Shown here: positions 55,700 through 64,000 of the stretch, in pieces | Layout: each line of letters opens with the position of its first letter | How positions within the stretch are numbered: position 1 is the stretch's first letter | Assembly: GCA_003427395.1 (NCBI GenBank) | Contig: BFEA01000138.1 | Coordinates: 446,920-510,919, forward strand | Source of the DNA: Chara braunii | Lineage: Eukaryota > Streptophyta > Charophyceae > Charales > Characeae | Direction of reading: 5' to 3' | Length of the DNA stretch: 64,000 bases | Translations under genes and position numbers: made by a program | The notes under the pieces: generated by a model | Database searches by the model: none | What the model was told of the DNA's origin: nothing | What the model saw: the letters and a program-made list of their open reading frames with translations, nothing else

Positions 55700-56060
55700 T
55701 CAAAAAGTGTAAAATTGTACATATATAAACAGTTACGAAAATGCGTTGCACTCTGTCCTACCATCATTTGCCGTTTTTGTCGTAGGGACGGGATCATTTA
55801 ACTGGTATGGGTAGCGGAGCAAGATAAAGGTTGTTGGGAACGAAATTTCTTCCTGAGGCGTCTTTGTCGTATAGGATTAAATCAACAAGAAAACACAAAA
55901 ATGTGAAATAATGTATATACAAACAATTTCAAGTATGAGTTGCACTTTATCATATCATCGTTCGTTGTTTTTGTTGTAGGGACTGAGTCGTTTAATTGGT
56001 ACCGTTAGCGGGGCAAGGGGAAGGTCGTTAAAAGCATCAGTTATTTATAAAGAATCTTTG
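55700..56060. repeat. Diverged direct repeat, ~180 bp
   Basis: TTGCACT.TGTC.TA.CATC.TT.G..GTTTTTGT plus GTAGGGAC.G..TC.TTTAA.TGGTA occurs at about 55747 and 55930. A related piece is at 55165-55245 (TTTTGTCGCCGTTCCTC, GTAGGAACGGAGTCGTT). Confidence 0.6.
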
Positions 56061-56097
56061 TCTTTACAAGATGAAGGTATCTTTCAATGTATTTAAG

Positions 56098-56142
56098 CAT
56101 CAGATATTTTTCTGAAAATTTATTTTTTTTATTGTTCCCCCC

Positions 56143-56223
<81 letters not shown>

Positions 56224-56535
56224 CCAAATAATTTTCCCCCCTCTGGGTTTTTTCGGTCTTGGGTTTTCTTTCCCCCCCCCCCCCCCCTTTGTGATATGAT
56301 TTTNTTTTAGGGTATGTCTATATTCAGTTTTAACGTATTTGGACTACTAACGAAAAAATGACAAAAACACAAAATTTTGCTGGAGTATTCAAGCATAATT
56401 TTGTGTTTTTGTCATTTTTTCGTTAGTAGTCCAAATACGTTAAAACTGAATATAGACATACCCTAAAATAAAATCATATCACAAAGGGGGGGGGGGGGGA
56501 ACAATAAAAAAAATAAATTTTCAGAAAAATATTGC
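56098..56535. repeat. Large palindrome with homopolymer insert; N at about 56304
   Basis: The arms are near-perfect inverted copies around a short centre (about 56384-56396). The left arm holds an extra block of C-run, about 70 T, and C-run (56138-56288) where the right arm has a single G-run at 56486. The right arm otherwise matches base for base from ATTTTTCTGAAAATTTATTT inwards. One undetermined base lies in the left arm. This looks like an inverted-read or homopolymer assembly artefact on a real A/T/C-rich locus. Confidence 0.85.
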
Positions 56536-57019
56536 ACTTTCGGTAAAACATTCATTGAAAATGACACAGCGCATGTTAACCACCATTAACTTACGGGATT
56601 TGATTACACAAAAGTTCGAAATCGTGCATGTAAAAACAGTTGTAAACAGTCAGAGAGCAAATATGTTAAATACTTTGAAAAATACACATGAAAGAATGCA
56701 AAAAAATCATATATATGATCACAATAATTTAATATAGAAGAGTGAAAACTTCAACAGTTGCGAGATTTCATAAATACAAACTTAGGAGATAGTTTTTAAA
56801 CAATACAAATAATAATAATAAATAAATTATTTAAATTATTTAAATCACAATAATTTTTAGAAATCGGATTGAAAACCATACAAGTTGCATATTATCACAA
56901 ATAAATTTTAAATAATACAAGCCAAAAACGAGAAACAAGTGATGTATTATGTACAACAGGGCATGAATAGAGCAAAAAGCAAAACAAGGAGAAGCAAAAA
57001 CGTAAGAAAAAATTTATAA

Positions 57020-57020
<1 letters not shown>

Positions 57021-57055
<35 letters not shown>
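57021..57055. repeat. (AAT)n microsatellite
   Basis: About 11 AAT units in an AT-rich region. Confidence 0.95.
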
Positions 57056-57059
57056 TTTT

Positions 57060-59580
57060 TAAGTTTGTTAAAATAATAAAAAGAGGTTTTCATGAGAGCA
57101 TAAGTTGGAAAAGGCATTTTATTTTGTTTTATATACAAGCGAGGATATAATAATTTGGTTGGCATGTCTCCTCGCATGGAGTTTGATGATTGGGACCCTC
57201 ATTTCTTAATCTATATGATATGTAAATGATTGATTGTTGTTCCTATTTCATATTGTTTTTATTGTTTTATATTTTTGTTCCACCTCCCCCCCGTTTTTCA
57301 TTTTTTTTTTCTTCATATATATGTTATGACCCATTTTCCATTATTTTGAAAGTCTTATCGTGTGAGTAATACGTCGGTTGTTTCGTGCTCCACTGCAGTG
57401 ACTTTGCGAGTTTACTCGCCCATGTCTTCCTTACAATAAATTGTATGGAATACCAAACAACCTTTCTCCTTGCACTTATCGGAAAATAGCGCAAATCTCA
57501 TACGAACATTGTGCGTTATATCTCCATTACTGACCGTTTTCCCACTACCCTCCTTCTCCTCCACCGCCACTGACAGTTCCACCATTGGAGTCCACTATTA
57601 GAGAGACCAAATAACTTTGTATAAAGACTTGAATTGAAATTGTTTCAATGAGCGATATCATTCATGTTAGGAGACAAAAAATCGAGCTTGTAATAGAAGT
57701 TTGGGCAGACAACCACGTTGTCCATGTGTTTGTGTAACCAGTATCGTCCTCATCCAACTTCACCTCGTGACCCTCTTTTTTTCCCTGCCAAATGAAATTC
57801 GGGATACAATGCCAATCATAATGGGGGTCATTCCCTTCCGATTCCGTCCCACCGGTATGATTTACTATTGCTTCAACTATCTGATTATAAGTGACATTTG
57901 CATCGACTGTTGCGCCTTTCGAACATGCGCCGCTGCTAAACAATCTTGCAGAAGCAGACCCTTTAGCTTCAAATCATCGGCATCCCCACTGTGAATTGAG
58001 TTACCATCTATCGTGAAAATCACAGTCATGGGGTGCAAATACGATAAGAAAGGTTACAAATTCTGGTATAGATGCTACCACCAAACCTACGTCGGAGGTG
58101 TAAAAAGGAGTAAACAGACCCGACAGACTGGTCATAAACATCCAACACAATGCAAAAACTGTAATGTTATACCATACACCCGCAAAAAAAAAACAACAAA
58201 AAAATGCATAAGAGGTATATGGCTCATGTACGCTGCATCAAGTGCACCCCAGACACCTGTAAACACCATGATTAAAAAAAAAGTCACGTGTTTAATTCGG
58301 ACCGCCTCAACAGAGGCAGGCAATGCATCACCCAGTTCATGAATCATGATCGTGAGAGTCATAACATACCATAGATATCCAACCTCACATACCAAAGATA
58401 TCCAACCTCACCCCAAGACATGTTACCCCCTGGAATGACGGGAACAATCATCTACGAAGAAGAGCCCGTCCAGAGCTTGTACTACTATATATCCGCTCTC
58501 CTTTTGAGGCCTGCATACCAGATAGTTCGACAAACATCGTACACTAGGATGAAAATCACAAGGGTCATTCCCACGGTCCCAAACAAAGTATCGATGGAGT
58601 AGCACAAGCGGAACCCGCGCTTGTACTGTAATCGTCATTGCTGCAACTTTTTATTCGCATAAGTCATTTCGATAGACAACCATCTATGAAAGACTTTGAC
58701 AGAGTAACTGTCTTTGATGGCAGAATCCTGATTCTGTCAGCGTTAATTGTCTTCTCCTCCCCCGCTCACCTCTCTTACGAATCACATGAGGCATAAAAAA
58801 AATTGCGACCCAATTGCACAAGATCACAACAGTGGTGTTGGACATCAATACACCCTCACACACCTTTACCTATCTTTGTGTCGCCCTCTTATATTCCTAA
58901 ACAAAAAACCTACAACTCTTAAGTAGCACGCAATAGGCCCTTCCCCACTCGCTGGTGGGATAAGACACGACTCCGGGTACCTTGGATGACCAATACCAAA
59001 GGTGAAAAGCATTCCCCCTCTCCAACTTGGAAGAGACAACAAACCTCATTTCCCCCTTCCGAAAGAAGACGAAAACCAAACATAAATCGGGTCTTTCTTC
59101 TACGTGTACAAAAAAAAAAAAAAAGTGACATTTCCTTTTCTAGTCGAAAGTTCAAACGGAACCAGACGATTGTCTTTCAACGTTGTGAACCATCCCTGTT
59201 ATGCCTTTTTTTTCTCATCATACCCTTGATTACCTCGGGTATCCCAACAAGTTAATAAACCACGTTCATAATTTGAACAAAGCGGTCCACCAGACAATTT
59301 ATGGTTGTGTTTTTTCCATGATCTCATCTATCTACCCATCTATCTTAGGCATCAAATTTGCATGTTTATCAATCTTCCCTCGTACCAATATATATATATA
59401 TATATAACCTTATTCCCCTTTATGATTCGTGATCCAGCTATTTGCGAATTTCTGGACACCCTTACATCTCCCGCAAGAAGTTCGAAACACAATCTTTGTT
59501 ATCGACCACATACCACACCCAAAACAGTTCCTCGCCCCTAAATTTTAACATTTATTTTTAAATATTTATTTTATCGCTCT
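57060..59580. other. No gene identified
   Basis: AT-rich with short frames only. A (TA)n tract lies at 59389-59405. The 93-codon minus-strand frame at 57662-57943 has no recognisable domain. Confidence 0.4.
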
Positions 59581-59914
59581 TTATTATTATCATTATTGTT
59601 TATTTATTTCTATGTTATAGCCTTCTTTGACTCAGGCTTAACGCCGGATTTAGGGGACGTCACAGCAGTCAAGGACCTTGAGCACGCACCTCTCTTGGCG
59701 GGTCTGTTTGGCTTCCTGCGTGTCTGTGGTCATGGCTTCTCTTCCTTCCGTTTGGAGCGTGTCGGTAGCTTAGAGTGGAACAAAATTGGATAACATTCCA
59801 AGCCTGCATGTAGGGCTGCATCCCGAGGATAGCAGGGGTCGCTGCAGGCACACGGTCTGCCACCCGTCATTTTGTCCTGAAAGGTTTGTGTGTGGGCATG
59901 CCCACAGGGACCCG

Positions 59915-60340
59915 CAAGGCGGTGGACTATGCCATAGCAGGGGGCGCCGGTGGGAGGCCGCACTATAAGCCGGAGTTCATTTGGAACCCTCCCCCACTTC
60001 GGTCCTGGAAGTCTTCATTTGAGTATTTGTTACCACCACCAAGATCTGCATTGGGGCCTCCGACACTTGGGGCTACGGTATAGGCTTGCAGCAAGGCCGT
60101 GCCCCTAATGCCACACCCCGATACCTAGGTGTGAGCTCGCCCACTTAGGATCGGAAGGTGGCGAATTGTATCTGGGTGAAGTGGCTCAGGACACAGTGGT
60201 GAAGGCCGTAGACTGTGTACGGCCGGTCACATGGACCCCCTCCCCACGACAGTCTTCGAAGTTCTCATTTGAATATTTGCTACTACCACCAAAATCCGCA
60301 TCGGGGCACGCCTCACTTGCGCCCACGCTTCAGGCTGGGC
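59915..60340. repeat. Diverged direct repeat, period ~247 bp
   Basis: TCATTTGA(G/A)TATTTG.TAC plus CACCACCAA.ATC(T/C)GCAT(T/C)GGGGC occurs at about 60017 and 60264, with similar GC-rich sequence before each copy. Confidence 0.65.
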
Positions 60341-60447
60341 AGCAGGCCCACACCCTCTTTCCCGTCACAACGTCGAAGTGGCCACGACGACCGCTCGAAG
60401 GTCGTGCGCTACAACGCCATTCGTATGTGGGCTGATTAATTCGGTAG

Positions 60448-60978
60448 GTGGATTGTTACATACTCCTTAGCAGATCTCTGGCTTCCATTACCACCACCCT
60501 ACTGTCTGAGTTTGCGGGCACTTCTTCGGGAGATTGGGCTAGTGCGCAGAGCGACACCTATGGGGAGACCAAGCAACGAAAGAAAAGGCCAAACCTGGTC
60601 GTCGGAATGAGCCAGGTGCACGAGAAAGAAAAGTAGAACGATGGCATAGAGGAACACAAGTGCGAACTGAAAAGGTTACCACACAGCCGTTTTTTCGTGG
60701 AACAAGATCGAAGAAGATTCGACCCAGGGTTCTTTGACCAGGTGAAGGAGATGGCAATGTTAGCTTCGGAGTTAGAGTACAGAAGAAAGAGAAAGAAGAG
60801 AGAAAGTGTGCGCCGCGAGGTTGGAAAGGAGAGATACGGTAGAGGGGAAGATGTTAAGCTCACCCAATTCTTGGCAGAATCGGACGAGCAAGGAGGGGAT
60901 TCCAAGGTTTTGACGTGGTGCGAGTCGATTGGCAGGGTTAGCTTGGTGGTTGGAGTAGTGTTTAAGGGGCTAGGATAG
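60448..60978 (+). pseudogene. Interrupted charged open frame
   Basis: A plus-strand frame of 177 codons with one internal TAG at 60634-60636. The second part is strongly charged and helix-prone (FFDQVKEMAMLASELEYRR, then a Lys/Arg-rich stretch and GRGEDVKLTQFLAES). Codon composition looks coding. The single stop suggests a recently dead gene or a transposon-borne fragment. No family recognised. A long minus-strand frame over the same bases is probably its shadow. Confidence 0.35.
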
Positions 60979-61688
60979 AGAGGGGTTGCGCGAGAGTGCC
61001 GAGGAGAAGTGGATATGACAAGGATGGGGATCAAATAGCACGCTCGTTTCTGGACGGAAGCGAGCGAGTGAAGGCTTATTTTGAGAGTTTCAAGGAATGC
61101 TGAATTCGATGTCGAGCTCGGATTTTAAGATTGGTGGGCAAATTTTTCATTACAAGCGGTGGAGCTGCTCCCGAAGTCTTCTCATTTATTTTTGCAAATA
61201 TGTAAATTTATCTTCCCACAGTGTAGGGGAAGGTTCATTCTTGCTATAAATATTGAGCAATCGGGCGGGACAACTTCCTCCTTCAGTGCACCATCGTCGG
61301 TTTCTCTTCCCGATCGTTGCTGATTGTTCCGTTATTCGGATATCACCGTTTTCTTTGTGAGTGGTCAGGTTCATCGAGGAGATGCACCTGACCACGTCCT
61401 AGTGAAAGGTTCCATTGAGGCAATAACGATCAGGCAGTGAGCAGACGGGCGGGTTTGAACGTTGCGCGGAGAGAGAGCTGGAAAGCTTACCTCGAAAGAT
61501 GGTGTGTGGGGGAATTGCAAGTCAAGCTGCAACATTAAATTTCGAAGTATTCATATAGAGTTTGCTTATCTTACCGAATGGAGATAGCAAGAGTCTAGTC
61601 GTGAGGTAGATGGCTTACCTGCTGGCAGATGCGTCGCCCGCCCATCGTACTAAAGGAACGACGCGCGAGTAGTGAGGTGTTTACATAC

Positions 61689-62059
61689 CTGACAACAGAC
61701 ATTTCGTTAAAATTGACATTTTTTACTATTTTCATGAAATTGAACTTCCAAAAAAACACAGTATTTTTTGACATTTTTTTGCGCCGACCACATTAGAGCA
61801 TTGATGGTCCGGCATCCCCAGGACCCCGAACCATCTGATATGCCTCAATTTTTTTTCTTTTTTTTTGACCCTCGGATGTATTTTGACGGTACTTTACGAT
61901 GAGATACATCAAATGGTTCGGAGTCCTTAGGACGCCAGACGATCAATGGTCCGATGTCCTGGGTACAAAAACACACTAAAAAACTCAGTTTTTTTTTTTA
62001 TGCCTAATTTCGTGAAAATAGTAAAAAATGTCAATTTTAACGAAATGTTAGTTTGACAG
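61689..62059. mobile_element. ~370-bp foldback MITE
   Basis: ACATTTCGTTAAAATTGACA..TTTTTTACTATTTTCA at 61699 is repeated inverted, ending at 62048, about 42 bp with one mismatch. The inversion continues inwards (GATGGTCCGGC.TCC.AGGA versus its complement at 61910-61955), so nearly the whole element is a hairpin. Imperfect termini CTGACAACAGACATT and AATGTTAGTTTGACAG may mark the true ends. Confidence 0.8.
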
Positions 62060-62860
62060 TTGGAGCGCCGCCCATCGCACCTGTCGAATGGAGGTGCTAC
62101 AAACGGACTGTGAGCTAAAGACTTACCTATGGACGGGTAAGGCGCTCATCCCACCGAACGAAGCAACAAGAGGAGAGTTGCAGGCTAGAAGACTGCTTGT
62201 TGGCCAAAACATTGTTCACCTTGTTGGCTGAAGCAATAGCGGGGCAGCCTCGGGAGACAAACATGCCTGTTCGCACATCCTACCAGGGGAAACAACAAGG
62301 ATCAAGGAGAGCGACTGTTATATGCTTAGACTGCGGGGTCTACTTCACCCGCTGCTGTTTTACTTCTGCACGAAGGAGGGATGGGTTCTTGATTTTCAAC
62401 TTGTGTTTTGAGTTGTAACCAGTGCATTTCAGATAGCGAAGCTCTGCGAAGTGGTTGAGTCCTTTGAAAAGAGTGTTACTGCGAATCGGGATGATTGCCA
62501 GAAAGTCAACGGTAGGCAACTGAACTTCGGTTTAACCAAGCGGTTGTGCATTCGTGCCGCCATTGCGGGGCCCTCAGGCGCACCAAGGTATCAAGATCCT
62601 CTCACGCGAGTCTGAGCGCACCTCTCTTGTATCTGAGCGACTCAATCCTTTTCCTCCTTCTCTTCTTACTCTCAGTCTAGTCTATTGGTTTGGAGAGGAA
62701 GGCGGCAGGCATGATTGGAACCCGTAATCCGTGCCAAGACCTCTATGGAAGGATGCCTCACCGATTGCGGGAACTAGGGTCGGAACCTAATCGAGAGGCT
62801 CAAGAGGCAGGGAACTGAGTGTTAACCATCATCTCCTTCTATAAACCCAGTTAAAACCCT
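62060..62860. other. No gene identified
   Basis: Short frames only; nothing recognised. Confidence 0.4.
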
Positions 62861-62958
62861 TATCTGTACGTCTTGCTATAGTTTGACTGAGTGTAGTGCA
62901 TGCACTCATTATCTGCACGTCTTGCTATAGTTTGACTGAGTATAGTGCATGCACCCCT
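62861..62958. repeat. 49-bp tandem duplication
   Basis: TATCTG.ACGTCTTGCTATAG plus TTTGACTGAGT.TAGTGCATGCAC is present at 62861 and 62910. Confidence 0.9.
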
Positions 62959-63129
62959 ATTGAATTTATGTTTGACTTTCTGGACTTAAACAAGAGTCAA
63001 GTAAAGAAATGCATGTGCAATCCCAGTTTAATTTTTGTTGCTTATCTGCATTCAGATTGAAAAAAGGTTATGAATCGAGGGAAGGCGGGAGGAAGGTGGT
63101 TTTGCTTGCGATTGTCTGGGTCAACCAAA

Positions 63130-64000
63130 GATTGGACTTAGTTTTTAAGTTGAATGGTCCAATGCTATGGTTATATTGACTACCTAGAGGAACAGACTTT
63201 GTTCCTACGTTGGATGGTCTGGTTGCTCTGACTTGTGAGGGCTGCATGCGAATGCATTTTAAGGGACCAAGTTTTATTTATAAGTTGAATGGTTTGGTTG
63301 CCTTGGTTTATTTTGAGATTTTATGAGTGAGAACGGACTTTGTTTCCAAAATGAATGACTCAATCTCTTTATGTTTTTCTATTGCTTTTGTGAAGAAAAA
63401 AAATGAATTTGTTTCTAAGTTGGATGACTTAATTTTTTTTTTTTAATTCCGAGGGAATCAGACGAATGATTATACTTAGTTTCTAAGTTAAATGGTTTGG
63501 TCAATCACCACGCACATGTTGAAACCAAGGGTTAAATTTATCTATATTCTATTATTATTTTACTTCTGAACATAATAATCAGACTTTGTTTCTAAATTGA
63601 ATGGTCTGACTATAACTTATCACAAATGAAGAAAGTATTAATTAAGAGTATAAATCGGTGGTAAGAAAGGGGAGGATGAACCTTGTTTCTAAGTTTAATG
63701 GTTTAGTCCTATGCTACCTTAAAAGACTAAGAGCAGAAAGTTATATATAACTTGACTACTTTAAACAATTCAGGAAGACTAGACTTTGTTTTTAAGTTGA
63801 ATGACGTAGTCACATGCCCAAAGAAGAGAAAAGAAGTAGTGCCCTTTATTTGTGTATATTCAATGGTCAAGCTAGACTTTGTTTCTAAGTTGAATGGTCT
63901 CGCTTTACGACTTATGTAAGTTGGGTATAAGGGATAAAGCATTGAAAGATTATGGACTATTGTTGACAAGGTTCAACATTGAGACTGAGTGATAATACTT
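63130..64000. repeat. Spaced repeat array, GACTTTGTTTCTAAGTTGAATGG core
   Basis: Ten copies of a core of about 26 bp, consensus GACTTTGTTTCTAAGTTGAA then TGGT(C/T)T. They lie near 63133, 63193, 63262, 63334, 63404, 63471, 63581, 63676, 63780 and 63873, all in the same direction, separated by 35-80 bp of poorly conserved AT-rich DNA. Spacing is about 60-72 bp in the first half and 93-110 bp in the second. It probably continues past the window edge. Confidence 0.85.

Noticed and set aside
60558-61034. 158-codon minus-strand frame
   Set aside because: It is antisense to the charged plus-strand frame at 60448-60978, whose composition looks more like protein.
63130-64000. CRISPR array
   Set aside because: Repeats are degenerate, spacing varies from 60 to 110 bp, and the window is eukaryotic nuclear DNA without cas genes.

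Overview
Eukaryotic nuclear DNA. There are no bacterial operons, coding exons are short with GT..AG borders, and most of the window is transposable elements in various stages of decay. One split gene (40.6-43.8 kb, minus strand) encodes an RRM protein of a type known from green plants. The big LTR element has a plant-type tRNA-Asp primer site, and mitochondrial cox1 and SSU rRNA fragments lie beside it. I infer a streptophyte (land plant or charophyte alga). A charophyte such as Chara is my guess from the style of the Gag-Pol proteins, with low confidence.

Layout: 0-1.3 kb holds a 374-bp tandem duplication and two short inverted-repeat elements. 2.1-5.2 kb is a dead LINE on the minus strand. 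5.2-7.0 kb is degenerate repeats and unassigned DNA. 7.0-8.6 kb is a mosaic of mitochondrial-like pieces and an inverted LTR end. 8.6-26.7 kb is one very large Ty3/Gypsy-type LTR retrotransposon on the minus strand. It has about 3.2-kb LTRs full of tandem repeats, a PBS matching tRNA-Asp, a leader with a possible intron, at least two extra coding blocks upstream of gag, and then gag, protease, RT, RNase H and integrase, all broken by stops and frameshifts.

26.7-53 kb is gene-bearing DNA, apparently all on the minus strand, with long introns. It contains the RRM gene, a candidate five-exon gene at 47.6-51.6 kb, and isolated exon candidates near 31.5 and 38.1 kb. The introns and spacers carry small inverted-repeat elements, a tRNA-derived SINE, hairpins and many recent local tandem duplications of 30-162 bp. 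54-64 kb is again repeat-rich: a SINE abutting a 432-bp inverted-repeat element, a palindrome with a homopolymer block that looks like an assembly problem, a 370-bp foldback element, and a spaced repeat array running off the right edge.

The most novel item is the set of accessory coding blocks upstream of gag in the LTR element. One of them contains three diverged copies of a domain I do not recognise, alternating with a second repeated module. All boundaries, identities and domain calls were read by eye; no alignment or database search was run.
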